A stretch of 64,000 nucleotides of DNA from Actinomyces haliotis (lineage in GTDB: Bacteria > Actinomycetota > Actinomycetes > Actinomycetales > Actinomycetaceae): assembly GCF_015355765.1 (NCBI RefSeq), contig NZ_JACWNA010000015.1, positions 40,448-104,447 of the forward strand. Direction: 5' to 3'. The stretch's first letter is position 1; the number at the start of each line of letters is the position of its first letter. Below are positions 43,608 to 52,461 of the stretch, one piece after another. The notes under the pieces were generated by a model, which saw only the letters and a list, made by a program, of their open reading frames with translations, was not told the DNA's origin and did no database searches. A program made the position numbers and the translations under genes.

Positions 43608-46463
43608 GTGTCCAAGAAGCTCGTCATCGTCGAGTCCCCGAACAAGGTCCGCTCCATCGCGGGCTACCTCGGGTCCGACTTCGACGTCGAGGCCTCCGTC
43701 GGGCACGTCCGCGACCTCGCCCAGCCCTCCGAGCTGCCCGCCGCGGAGAAGAAGGGCCCCTACGGCAAGTTCGCCGTGGACACCGAGGACGGCTTCAAGC
43801 CCTACTACGTCGTCAACGCGGACAAGAAGAAGACGGTCACCCAGCTCAGGAAGGCCCTCAAGGAGGCCGACGAGCTCTACCTCGCCACGGATGACGACCG
43901 CGAGGGCGAGGCCATCGCCTGGCACCTCAAGGAGGTCCTCAAGCCCAAGGTCCCCGTCAAGCGCATGACCTTCACGGAGATCACCAAGGAGGCCGTCACC
44001 CGCGCCCTGGACAACACCCGCGACCTCGATCTCGACCTCGTCGACGCCCAGGAGACCCGCCGCATCCTCGACCGCCTCGTCGGCTACGAGGTCAGCCCGG
44101 TCCTGTGGCGCAAGGTCCGCGCCGGCCTGTCCGCCGGCCGCGTCCAGTCCGTCGCCACCCGCCTCGTCGTCGAGCGCGAGCGCGAGCGCATGGCCTTCAA
44201 GGCCGCCGGCTACTGGGGCGTCGAGGCCGAGCTGTCCACCACCCTGTCCAAGGTCGACGCCGCCGAGGCGCAGTCGAACGCCTTCACCGGCCGCCTCGCC
44301 ACCCTCGACGGCCGCCGCGTCGCCACGGGCCGCGACTTCACCGACGCCGGCGAGCTGCGCCCCGCCGCCGTCAAGGCCGGCACCGTCCACCTCCACGAGG
44401 GCGCCGCCAAGGCCGTCGCCGACGCCGTCCTGCGCGGGACGCCGCGCGTGTCCGCCGTCGAGGAGAAGCCCTACAAGCGCCGCCCGGCCGCCCCCTTCAC
44501 CACCTCCACCCTCCAGCAGGAGGCCTCCCGCAAGCTGCGGATGAACCCCAGGGAGACCATGCGCGTCGCGCAGGGCCTCTACGAGAACGGATTCATCACG
44601 TACATGCGAACGGACTCGACGGTCCTGTCCTCGCAGGCCGTGGGCGCCGCCCGCTCCCAGGTGGCCGAGCTGTACGGCGCCGAGTACGTCCCCGCCAAGC
44701 CCCGCCTGTACGCGACCAAGACCAAGGGCGCCCAGGAGGCCCACGAGGCGATCCGCCCTGCGGGCGACCACTTCCGGACCCCCGCCCAGGTCTCCGGCCA
44801 GCTCTCCGGCGCGCAGTTCCGCCTGTACGAGCTCATCTGGAAGCGCACCGTCGCCTCGCAGATGGCCGACGCCGTCGGCTCCACCGCCACCGTCCACGTC
44901 GACGTGCCGCTCGCCCCGGCGGACGGCGGCTCGCGCGACTCCGGCCTCACCTTCGGCACGGCCGGCTTCACGGCGTCGGGCACCGTCATCACCTTCCGCG
45001 GCTTCCTCGCCGCCTACGAGGAGGGCCGCGACGCCGAGCGCTACGAGGACGCCAAGCCCTCCAAGGGCGACAAGGACGTGCGCCTGCCCTCCATGATCGA
45101 GGGCCAGGAGCTCGCCTCCCTGGGCGCCGAGGCCTCCGGCCACGAGACCACCCCGCCGCCCCGCTACACGGAGGCCTCGCTCGTCAAGGCCCTCGAGGAG
45201 CGCGAGATCGGCCGCCCCTCCACCTACGCGGCGACGATGTCCACCATCTCGGACCGCGGCTACGTCGACCACCGCGGCCAGGCCCTCGTGCCGACGTGGC
45301 TCGCCTTCGCCGTGACCCGGCTGCTCGAGGAGAACTTCGCCGAGCTCGTCGACTACGACTTCACCGCCTCGATGGAGCGCGACCTCGACCGCATCGCCGC
45401 GGGAGACGAGGACCGCGTCGCCTGGCTCACCCGCTTCTACGGGGGGCAGGGCGACGCCGCCGGCGCCACCCCGATCCCCAGCGACGACTCCGGAGAGAAC
45501 CGCGGCCTCAAGGCCATGGTGGAGAACCTCGGCGAGATCGACGCCCGCGCCGTCAACTCCATCGAGATCGGCGAGGGCATCACCCTGCGCGTCGGCCGCT
45601 ACGGCCCCTACCTCGAGTCCGAGGACGGCAAGCACGCCAACGTCCCCGCCGACGTCGCCCCCGACGAGCTCACGGTCGCCAAGGCCAAGGAGCTCTTCGA
45701 GCGCGCCGCCGACGACGGGCGCGAGCTCGGTACGGACCCGTCCACGGGCCACATGATCATCGCGAAGGACGGCCGTTACGGCCCCTACGTCACCGAGGTC
45801 CTCCCGGAGCCCGAGGAGGAGAAGGCGGCGGAGGTGCCGGCCGCCGACGGCGAGGACGCCGAGAAGGCTGCGAAGCCGAAGAAGAAGGCGACCCGGTCCA
45901 AGGCGGCGGCCAAGAAGGGGCCGAAGCCGCGCACGGCCTCCCTCTTCAAGTCGATGAGCCTGTCCACGGTCACCCTCGAGCAGGCTCTCGACCTGCTCAG
46001 CCTGCCCCGCGTCGTCGGGCAGGACGCCGAGGGCGTCGACATCACCGCCCAGAACGGTCGCTACGGCCCCTACCTCAAGAAGGGCAAGGACTCGCGCTCC
46101 CTCGAGAGCGAGGACCAGCTCTTCACGGTGACCCTCGAGCAGGCCCTGGAGATCTTCGCCCAGCCCAAGCGCCGCCGCGGCCAGGCCGCCCCGAAGGCGC
46201 CGCTGCGCGAGCTCGGCACGGACCCGACCTCGGGGCGTCCCGTCGTCATCAAGGACGGGCGCTTCGGCCCGTACTTCACGGACGGGGAGACCAACGTGAC
46301 CCTGCGCCGCGACGACGACCCGGCCACGGTCACCCCGGAGCGCGCCTACGAGCTCCTCGCGGAGAAGCGAGCCAAGGGTCCGGCCAAGAAGAAGCGCACC
46401 ACGCGCAAGACGACTGCGAAGAAGTCCACCACCCGCAAGACGACGACGCGCAAGACAACCTGA
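43608..46463 (+). CDS. topA: DNA topoisomerase I
   Basis: 951 residues from the GTG at 43608. The TOPRIM domain begins VIVESPNKVRSIAGYLG and has DDDREGEAIAWHL. The active-site tyrosine is Tyr332 in NGFITYMRTDS. The C-terminal part carries several TopA_C_Rpt modules, each with a GRYGPY-type motif (four visible), and ends in a Lys/Thr/Arg-rich tail (TTRKTTAKKSTTRKTT) instead of zinc fingers, as in actinobacteria. It relaxes negative supercoils. A palindromic repeat follows 10 nt after the stop. The topA-tmk-holB order is conserved in actinobacteria, interrupted here by the DUF559 gene. Confidence 0.97.
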   Translation: MSKKLVIVESPNKVRSIAGYLGSDFDVEASVGHVRDLAQPSELPAAEKKGPYGKFAVDTEDGFKPYYVVNADKKKTVTQLRKALKEADELYLATDDDREGEAIAWHLKEVLKPKVPVKRMTFTEITKEAVTRALDNTRDLDLDLVDAQETRRILDRLVGYEVSPVLWRKVRAGLSAGRVQSVATRLVVERERERMAFKAAGYWGVEAELSTTLSKVDAAEAQSNAFTGRLATLDGRRVATGRDFTDAGELRPAAVKAGTVHLHEGAAKAVADAVLRGTPRVSAVEEKPYKRRPAAPFTTSTLQQEASRKLRMNPRETMRVAQGLYENGFITYMRTDSTVLSSQAVGAARSQVAELYGAEYVPAKPRLYATKTKGAQEAHEAIRPAGDHFRTPAQVSGQLSGAQFRLYELIWKRTVASQMADAVGSTATVHVDVPLAPADGGSRDSGLTFGTAGFTASGTVITFRGFLAAYEEGRDAERYEDAKPSKGDKDVRLPSMIEGQELASLGAEASGHETTPPPRYTEASLVKALEEREIGRPSTYAATMSTISDRGYVDHRGQALVPTWLAFAVTRLLEENFAELVDYDFTASMERDLDRIAAGDEDRVAWLTRFYGGQGDAAGATPIPSDDSGENRGLKAMVENLGEIDARAVNSIEIGEGITLRVGRYGPYLESEDGKHANVPADVAPDELTVAKAKELFERAADDGRELGTDPSTGHMIIAKDGRYGPYVTEVLPEPEEEKAAEVPAADGEDAEKAAKPKKKATRSKAAAKKGPKPRTASLFKSMSLSTVTLEQALDLLSLPRVVGQDAEGVDITAQNGRYGPYLKKGKDSRSLESEDQLFTVTLEQALEIFAQPKRRRGQAAPKAPLRELGTDPTSGRPVVIKDGRFGPYFTDGETNVTLRRDDDPATVTPERAYELLAEKRAKGPAKKKRTTRKTTAKKSTTRKTTTRKTT

Positions 46464-46473
46464 CCCATCTCGC

Positions 46474-46540
46474 TGGGAACGTGCCTGCGCTCTGGGAACG
46501 TGGTTGACGACAACGTTCCCAGAGCGCAGGCACGTTCCCA
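46474..46540. repeat. Palindromic repeat family 1, copy B
   Basis: Perfect 28-nt arms (46474-46501 and 46513-46540) and an 11-nt loop. Each arm is TGGGAACG-TGCCTGCGCTC-TGGGAACG plus one base. It lies immediately after topA and 121 nt before the DUF559 gene, with copy C directly after that gene. The same element is at 626-692. Confidence 0.92.
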
Positions 46541-46661
46541 CGGAGGGTGGCCGGGCTCCACAGGCAAGGGCCATCCACAGGTCGCGGGTGCGCCCGGGGC
46601 CGACGACGGCCGCGGGAGGGCACGCTGGTTCCCCCTGTGACGCCGACGTCAGTGAGACACC

Positions 46662-47711
46662 ATGCCCGAGCTCCCCGCCGTCCTGCCCGGTTCCGTCTGG
46701 TCAGGACGTCCACCTGCCGGCCTGGTGCGCGTGGCGCGAGGCCAGTACCTTCGGCCGACCTCGCAGGCTGAGGCATGGCGCCGACGCCGCGAGGTCAGTC
46801 TCGCCAGGCTCGTCGCCCTCCTGCGGGTCTGCCCCGCCGCCGTCGCCCTCTCGCACGAGTCCGCGGCGCTCCTCCATGGCGTCGCCGTGCGCTGGCAGGA
46901 GCCGGATGTTCACGTCGTCCAGCTGACGTCGAGTGACCGCAGCTCCGTCGAGCTGCCCCGGATGGACTACGCCGACGGCACGGTGCGCGTGCTCGACGGC
47001 GACCGCTCCTCGGGGCCCGACGCCGGTCGCGCGGTCGTCCTGCGCCGGCACGTCCGGTCGGCCCTCCCTCCCGGTGCGATCGTCACGGCCCACGGGCTCC
47101 CCGTTACCGACCTCATGACGACCCTCGTCGACTGCCTCACCGACCTCGACCCGTTGTCCGCCCTCATCGCCGGTGACGGGCTCGCGCGGGCGCTCGTGGA
47201 GCCGGATCGCTATCACCGCCGTGAGTCGGACGCCCGGTGGACCGCCTTGCGCTGCGAGGCTGCGGAACGCATCGAGGAGCTCCCGCGGCGTCAGGGCAAG
47301 GCACGGGCTCGGCGGCTGCTTCCGCTCCTCAGCCCGTGGTCGGAGTCGTGGGGCGAGAGCACGCTCCGCTTCATCCTCCTCAAGGCAGGCCTTCCCGTGC
47401 CACTCCTCCAGCTGGGGGCGCGGACCGAGGACCGCCTCTACTTCCTCGACCTCGCCCTGCCCGGCATGAGGATCGCGATCGAGTTCGACGGCCGGCTCAA
47501 GTACGTCGAGCGGGACGTGCTCTACGAGGAGAAGGTCCGTGAGGACGCGCTGCGGGCGCTGGGGTGGTCCGTCGTGCGGGTGCGGACGGAGCAGCTGCGA
47601 GCACCGGACGTCGTCGTGGACATGGTCCTGCGTGCGGCGGCACGGTCCGGGCGCCAGCTCACCCTCGAGTCTCGCGCCTGGATGGGCTGGCGGCCCCGTC
47701 GTCGTCGCTGA
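46662..47711 (+). CDS. DUF559 (Vsr/PD-(D/E)XK nuclease-like) protein with AbiEi-like N-terminus
   Basis: 349 residues from the ATG at 46662. The N-terminal part (about 1-110: RVARGQYLRPTSQ and ALSHESAALLHGVAV) resembles the winged-helix/antitoxin-like region common in actinobacterial DUF559 proteins and AbiEi. The C-terminal part (about 225-340) has WGESTLRFILLKAG, then YFLDLALPGMRIAIEFDGRLKYV, a D-x(n)-E-x-D/K pattern like very-short-patch-repair endonucleases, and REDALRALGWSVVRVR. Such proteins are widespread and uncharacterised. The gene is bracketed by repeat copies B and C and interrupts topA-tmk, so it looks like an inserted cassette. Confidence 0.85.
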   Translation: MPELPAVLPGSVWSGRPPAGLVRVARGQYLRPTSQAEAWRRRREVSLARLVALLRVCPAAVALSHESAALLHGVAVRWQEPDVHVVQLTSSDRSSVELPRMDYADGTVRVLDGDRSSGPDAGRAVVLRRHVRSALPPGAIVTAHGLPVTDLMTTLVDCLTDLDPLSALIAGDGLARALVEPDRYHRRESDARWTALRCEAAERIEELPRRQGKARARRLLPLLSPWSESWGESTLRFILLKAGLPVPLLQLGARTEDRLYFLDLALPGMRIAIEFDGRLKYVERDVLYEEKVREDALRALGWSVVRVRTEQLRAPDVVVDMVLRAAARSGRQLTLESRAWMGWRPRRRR

Positions 47712-47718
47712 TTCCTTC

Positions 47719-47789
47719 GCTGAGAACGTGCCTGCACTCTGAGAACGTGGTTGACCTCCACGTTCCCAGAGCGCAGGCACGTTCCCAGC
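47719..47789. repeat. Palindromic repeat family 1, copy C
   Basis: 32-nt arms (47719-47750 and 47758-47789) with a 7-nt loop and three mismatches. All three are G-to-A differences in the left arm; the stem would be preserved as G-U wobble pairs in a minus-strand RNA. It starts 7 nt after the DUF559 stop. The right flank CAGCGGAT matches that of copy A. Confidence 0.9.
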
Positions 47790-47840
47790 GGATTGGGGGC
47801 GGGCCCCGTTCGCGTCGTACGGCACCGCTACCCTGGCCAC

Positions 47841-48638
47841 GTGACTCCGACGCCCCCCGCCCCGGTCCCCGCCCAGGTCGACGACGCGCCCCGCCCGGGC
47901 CTGTTCATCACCTTCGAGGGCGGCGACGGCGTCGGCAAGTCCACCCAGATCGACCGCCTCGCCACCCTCCTCGTGGCCGCGCACCTCGAGTACGTGCGCA
48001 CCCGCGAGCCCGGCGGCACCGAGCTCGGCACGGAGATCCGCCGGCTCCTCCTCGACGGCGGCCACGTCGACCCGCGCGCCGAGGCCCTCCTCTACGCCGC
48101 GGACCGCGCCCACCACGTCACCACCAAGGTCCGCCCCGCCCTCGAGGCAGGCAGCGTCGTCATCTCCGACCGCTACCTCGACTCCTCCGTCGCCTACCAG
48201 GGCGCCGCGCGGGACCTCGGCCCCGGCGAGGTCCGCGACCTCTCCCTGTGGGCCACCGACGGGCTCCTGCCGGACCTCACCATCCTCCTCGACGCCGAGC
48301 CCGGCCTCGCCGAGCGCCGCCGGACGGCCCGCGGGGGGAAGGACCGCCTCGAGCGCGAGCCCGGCGCCTTCCACCAGGCCCTGCGCGAGGAGTTCCTCGC
48401 GCTCGCCGCACTCGAGCCGGAGCGCTTCGTCGTCATCGACGCCGAGCAGGACCTCGAGACCGTCGCCCGTCTCGTCGCCGTCAACGTCGCCCGCCTCGTC
48501 GCGCGTCGGGGCGACGGCCTGCGCGGCGAGGACGCTGCCGGGTCCTCCGCGGTGGAGGCGGACTCTCCCGCCGCCGCCGTGCGCGAGGCCGTCCTGCGCC
48601 GCTACCCGGCCCTGCACGTCTCGGAGCTCGACGGATGA
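47841..48638 (+). CDS. tmk: Thymidylate kinase
   Basis: 265 residues from the GTG at 47841. The P-loop FEGGDGVGKSTQ (about 24-35), the DRX-type motif VISDRYLDSSVAYQGAAR (about 112) and REPGGTELG are diagnostic. It phosphorylates dTMP to dTDP. The C-terminus (about 225-265) is longer than usual and Ala/Glu-rich. It overlaps holB by 4 nt (ATGA), forming the tmk-holB operon usual in bacteria. Confidence 0.95.
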   Translation: MTPTPPAPVPAQVDDAPRPGLFITFEGGDGVGKSTQIDRLATLLVAAHLEYVRTREPGGTELGTEIRRLLLDGGHVDPRAEALLYAADRAHHVTTKVRPALEAGSVVISDRYLDSSVAYQGAARDLGPGEVRDLSLWATDGLLPDLTILLDAEPGLAERRRTARGGKDRLEREPGAFHQALREEFLALAALEPERFVVIDAEQDLETVARLVAVNVARLVARRGDGLRGEDAAGSSAVEADSPAAAVREAVLRRYPALHVSELDG

Positions 48639-49897
48639 GCGTCTGGGACGACGTCGTCGGCCAGGAGCGGGTCGTCGAGACCTTCCAGACGGCCGCCCGC
48701 TCCGCCCGGGCCCTCGCCGAGGCCCGCGAGACCGGGCCGGGCGCCGTCGTGGGCGTCACTGGCGCCACTGACGGCACTGGGGCCGTGGACGCCGGCGCCG
48801 AGTCGCGCGCCGCCCACGACGACGGCTCCGCCATGACCCACGCGTGGCTCGTCACCGGCCCGCCCGGCTCGGGCCGCTCCAACGCCGCCAGGGCCTTCGC
48901 CGCCGCTCTCGAGTGCACCGGTCCCGTGCCGGGCTGCGGCGAGTGCAAGGCCTGCCGCGACGTCATGAAGGGCACCCACCCCGACGTCGTCCGCCTCGCC
49001 ACCGAGCGCCTCATCATCACCATGGACGAGGTCAAGGAGCTCATCGGGGAGGCGCAGCGCCGTCCCTGGACCGGACGCTGGCGCGTCATCCTCATCGAGG
49101 ACGCGGATCGCATGGCCGAGCGCACCACCAATGTCCTCCTCAAGTCCATCGAGGAGCCCCCGCCGCAGACCGTCTGGGTCCTGTGCACCCCGTCCGCCGA
49201 CGACGTCCTGCCGACCATCCGCTCCCGCTGCCGCCTCGTCACCCTGCGGATCCCGTCGGCCGACGCCGTCGCCGAGCTCCTCGTGCGCCGCGACGGAGCC
49301 GAGCCGGAGCTCGCGGCCCGCGCCGCCCGGGCCAGCCAGTCCCACATCGGGCTGGCCCGTCACCTCGCCACGGATCCCGGCGCCTGGGAGCGCCGCCGTC
49401 GGCTGCTCCTCGCCCCAGTCTCCCTCCGCAGCGTCGGCGACGCCGTCCTCGCGGCCGCCGAGCTCGTCGACAACGCGGAGGCGGAGGCCAAGGACGCCAC
49501 CACCGAGCGCGACGCCCGCGAGCGGGCGGAGCTCATGCGAGCCCTCGGGATGGAGGGGGAGACGAAGGTGCCTCCGGCCCTGCGCGCCCAGGTCCGCCAG
49601 CTCGAGGAGGACCAGAAGCGCCGGGCCAAGCGCGCCCGCACCGACGTCCTCGACCGCGCCATGATCGACCTCCTCTCCTTCTACCGGGACGTGCTCGCCA
49701 CGCAGATGGGCTCCGACGTCGACCGCGTCAACGTCGACCTGGGCGACGCGGTGGACCAGGCGGCCCGCAGCACGCGACCGGACCAGTCGCTCGCCCGGAT
49801 CGCGGCCATCGAGGAGTGCCGTGTGCGCCTGCGCTCCAACGCGGCGCCGCTGCTCGCCGTCGAGTCCCTCATGGTGCAGCTGCGCCCCCAGGCCTGA
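48635..49897 (+). CDS. holB: DNA polymerase III delta' subunit
   Basis: 420 residues from the ATG at 48635. The clamp-loader AAA+ fold has a modified P-loop, TGPPGSGRSNAARAFA (about 75), with Arg replacing the ATP-binding Lys, as expected for the non-hydrolysing delta' subunit. A zinc-binding cysteine cluster (CTGPVPGCGECKACRDV) follows, then IEDADRMAERTTNVLLKSIE and the SRC motif IRSRCRLVTLR. A disordered Gly/Ala insertion lies near 30-65. It is coupled to tmk. Confidence 0.93.
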   Translation: MSVWDDVVGQERVVETFQTAARSARALAEARETGPGAVVGVTGATDGTGAVDAGAESRAAHDDGSAMTHAWLVTGPPGSGRSNAARAFAAALECTGPVPGCGECKACRDVMKGTHPDVVRLATERLIITMDEVKELIGEAQRRPWTGRWRVILIEDADRMAERTTNVLLKSIEEPPPQTVWVLCTPSADDVLPTIRSRCRLVTLRIPSADAVAELLVRRDGAEPELAARAARASQSHIGLARHLATDPGAWERRRRLLLAPVSLRSVGDAVLAAAELVDNAEAEAKDATTERDARERAELMRALGMEGETKVPPALRAQVRQLEEDQKRRAKRARTDVLDRAMIDLLSFYRDVLATQMGSDVDRVNVDLGDAVDQAARSTRPDQSLARIAAIEECRVRLRSNAAPLLAVESLMVQLRPQA

Positions 49898-49902
49898 GCG
49901 CC

Positions 49903-50412
49903 GTGCCCACGCGGATCGGCGTCGACGGCGCCCCTGGTGACCCGGCCGCCTGCCCGGCCGTGCGCCCGGGCCCCCGGCTCCCGGCCCGTGCCCGCGAGAC
50001 CGCGGACGGACGCCGCCTCGTCCTGAGCGCCCAGGCGTGGCGGGTGATCCCGCTCGCTGTCCTCGGGGTCCTCACCACCGGTCTCGCCGCCGTCTGCGTG
50101 CTCGAGCGCGTCTCCGGCGATGCAGCGCCCTTCCTCGCCATCACCTTGATCGCGGGGTGGTTCGTGCTCCGTCTCGCCCGCGAGCGCGCCGTCATGGGGC
50201 CCGAGGGAATCATCATGCGCACCGCCTTCCGCACCCGTCGCGTCCCGTGGCCGGGATCGCGTGAGGAGCTGCGCGTCATCGGTCTCGCACCGCACGGCGG
50301 CCCAGGTGCTCCCGGCGTGGCTTCCACGCCCGTGGGTGAGGCGCAGGCGTGGATCATGGTCGACGCACCCGTCTCAGGTATCCCCAACCGCAAGCTGGTG
50401 GCGATCCCCTGA
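49903..50412 (+). CDS. PH-domain (bPH_6-like) membrane protein
   Basis: 169 residues from the GTG at 49903, 5 nt after the holB stop. A Pro/Arg-rich N-terminus is followed by two hydrophobic helices (WRVIPLAVLGVLTTGLAAVC and PFLAITLIAGWFVLRLA). The pattern VMGPEGIIMRTAFRTRRVPW is typical of the low-molecular-weight antigen/PH domain 6 family. The 3' end may be truncated: 72 nt past the stop, a short frame (NMDAVWAWVTARGYVRP) looks like a leftover of the usual C-terminus. Function unknown. Confidence 0.65.
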   Translation: MPTRIGVDGAPGDPAACPAVRPGPRLPARARETADGRRLVLSAQAWRVIPLAVLGVLTTGLAAVCVLERVSGDAAPFLAITLIAGWFVLRLARERAVMGPEGIIMRTAFRTRRVPWPGSREELRVIGLAPHGGPGAPGVASTPVGEAQAWIMVDAPVSGIPNRKLVAIP

Positions 50413-50613
50413 CGCAGGTCTCCGGCTGGGGATCGGGGCTGAGGGTGCGCTGAGGCGGCGACGCGGTCGGCGCCGTCACCGAGAACATGGACGCCGTCTG
50501 GGCCTGGGTGACCGCCCGAGGCTACGTCCGTCCCGACGCCGCCTGAACCGGGTCCCTGTCCTCCGCCGGGCGGAGGAGTGCCCCCGTGGAGCGCTGACCC
50601 GTAGGCTGCCCAC

Positions 50614-52275
50614 GTGATCATCCCCGAGTCCTCACGCCTCACCCACCTCGCCCGTCGGCGCGCCCGGGCGCTCGCGGCCGTCGGGGCCGCGCTCGTGTCC
50701 GCCCTCGCCCTCGTCGGCTGCCAGTCGGGCGGCGCCACCGGCTCCGGAAGCGCGGTCCCCGCGGCCACCGCCGCGACGGCCTCCGCCACGGCCACCGTGC
50801 CCGCGGAGCTCGCCCGCTTCTACGCGCAGAAGGCCTCCTGGTACCCCTGCGGGCCCGACGCCGGGATGACGAGGTCCTCCACCTCGGACGCCAAGGGCTT
50901 CACCTGCGCGACCATCGAGGTCCCGCTCGACTACGCCGCCCCCTCGGGCCGGACGATCAAGATCGCCATGAAGAAGCGGGCCGCGACCGGCGGCGACGCC
51001 GTCGGCACCCTCTTCATCAACCCGGGCGGGCCCGGGGGCTCCGGCGTCGACCTCGTCCAGTCGGCCGAGGGCTACTTCTCCGACACCCTCCTCAAGAGCT
51101 ACGACGTCGTCGGCTTCGACCCCCGCGGCGTCGGATACTCCACGGCCGTCGACTGCCTCACCGACGCCGAGCTCGACGCCGAGCGCGCCGGCGACGACGA
51201 GACCCCCGTCGCCGAGGAGACGAGCGACGCGGCCGCGCAGGCCGACGTCGCCGACTTCGCGAGCGGCCTCGAGAAGAAGTGCGAGTCGCGCACGAGGCCG
51301 GCCGCGCTGCTCGACCACATCGACACCGTCTCGGCCGCCAAGGACCTCGACGTCATGCGCGCCGTCGAGGGCCAGAGCGCCCTGACGTACCTCGGCTTGT
51401 CCTACGGCACGTACCTTGGCGCCACCTACGCCGAGCTCTTCCCCGGCAACGTGGGCCGCCTCGTCCTGGACGGCGCCATTGACCCGAGCCTGTCCGCGGC
51501 CGAGCTCACCCTCGGGCAGGCCAAGGGCTTCGAGGCGGCGCTGCGCGCCTACGTCAAGGACTGCCAGGCCGGCAAGGACTGCCCCCTGAGCGGCAGCGTC
51601 GACGACGGTGTCAAGCAGGTCCGCGACTTCCTCGAGTCGACGCGCACGACGCCCATCCCCACCTCGGACGAGAACCGCCCGCTCACGTACGCGCTGGCGC
51701 AGGACGCCGTGCTCGGCGTGCTCTACCAGTCGGAGTCCTGGTCGGTCCTCAGCCAGGGCCTCGACCAGGCGATGAACCAGGACGACGGCTCGACGCTGCT
51801 CTACGTGTCCGACGTCTTCGCCTCTCGCAACAAGGACGGCAGCTACTCCGGCAACGGCGACGAGGTCATCAACGCGATCAACTGCCTCGACTACCCCGTC
51901 GAGGGTGACGCCGCGGAGTGGAACGAGGAGGAGACGAAGCTCGAGAAGGCCTCCCCGACCTTCGGTGCGGACCTGGGCTACTCCGACCTCTTCTGCAAGG
52001 CCTGGGGGCACAGGTCCACCCGAACGCGCGAGAAGATCGACGCCGCCGGTGCCGCCCCGATCCTCGTCGTGGGGACGACCGGCGACCCGGCCACGCCCTA
52101 CGCCTGGGCCCAGAGCCTCGCGAAGCAGCTGGACTCTGGCCACCTGCTCACCTGGAAGGGCGAGGGGCACACGGCCTACGGACGCGCCGGGGACTGCGTG
52201 ACGAACGCCGTCGACTCCTACCTCCTCGCCGGTCAGCTGCCCGAGGAGGGCAAGACCTGCGAGGGCTCGAAGTAG
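50614..52275 (+). CDS. Secreted lipoprotein alpha/beta hydrolase (tripeptidyl aminopeptidase-like)
   Basis: 553 residues. A lipobox, LALVGC, places the lipidated Cys at residue 36, so the mature enzyme is anchored outside the membrane. The fold contains NPGGPGGSG (oxyanion region, about 135), the nucleophile elbow GLSYGTYLG (Ser about 262), the acid in GTTGDPATPY (about 491) and His in GEGHTAYGR (about 519). This is the SlpD/E or TAP family (peptidase S33), which removes N-terminal peptides or proline-containing tails from peptides. Full length and intact. The start is a GTG at 50614. It is followed by a terminator. Confidence 0.92.
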   Translation: MIIPESSRLTHLARRRARALAAVGAALVSALALVGCQSGGATGSGSAVPAATAATASATATVPAELARFYAQKASWYPCGPDAGMTRSSTSDAKGFTCATIEVPLDYAAPSGRTIKIAMKKRAATGGDAVGTLFINPGGPGGSGVDLVQSAEGYFSDTLLKSYDVVGFDPRGVGYSTAVDCLTDAELDAERAGDDETPVAEETSDAAAQADVADFASGLEKKCESRTRPAALLDHIDTVSAAKDLDVMRAVEGQSALTYLGLSYGTYLGATYAELFPGNVGRLVLDGAIDPSLSAAELTLGQAKGFEAALRAYVKDCQAGKDCPLSGSVDDGVKQVRDFLESTRTTPIPTSDENRPLTYALAQDAVLGVLYQSESWSVLSQGLDQAMNQDDGSTLLYVSDVFASRNKDGSYSGNGDEVINAINCLDYPVEGDAAEWNEEETKLEKASPTFGADLGYSDLFCKAWGHRSTRTREKIDAAGAAPILVVGTTGDPATPYAWAQSLAKQLDSGHLLTWKGEGHTAYGRAGDCVTNAVDSYLLAGQLPEEGKTCEGSK

Positions 52276-52404
52276 CCGTCGGGGTCGGCCGGAACGGGCT
52301 GGGCGCGCGGAACCAACCGCCTCGCGCGCGCAGGCTCAGCACTGAGCCCGCGGACCGGCCGAGCTGCCGAGCCCGCGGCACGGTCGAGTCGACGATCGGA
52401 CGCA

Positions 52405-52442
52405 ACGACGCCCCGGGAGCCGCGGGGCGCCCGGGGCGTCGT
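52405..52442. terminator. Bidirectional terminator between lipoprotein peptidase gene and ansA
   Basis: Perfect 13-bp stem (52405-52417 with 52430-52442) and a 12-nt loop between convergent genes. Confidence 0.8.
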
Positions 52443-52461
52443 CGCGCGCGAGGACGCGTGG

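Noticed and set aside
46474..46540. Plain rho-independent terminator of topA
   Set aside because: It could act as one, but identical arms at two other unrelated loci show that it is a dispersed repeat.
42306..46574. 1422-codon minus-strand open frame
   Set aside because: Antisense to topA and overlapping the two-component genes in another frame; low-complexity Gly/Asp/Val composition with no motifs.
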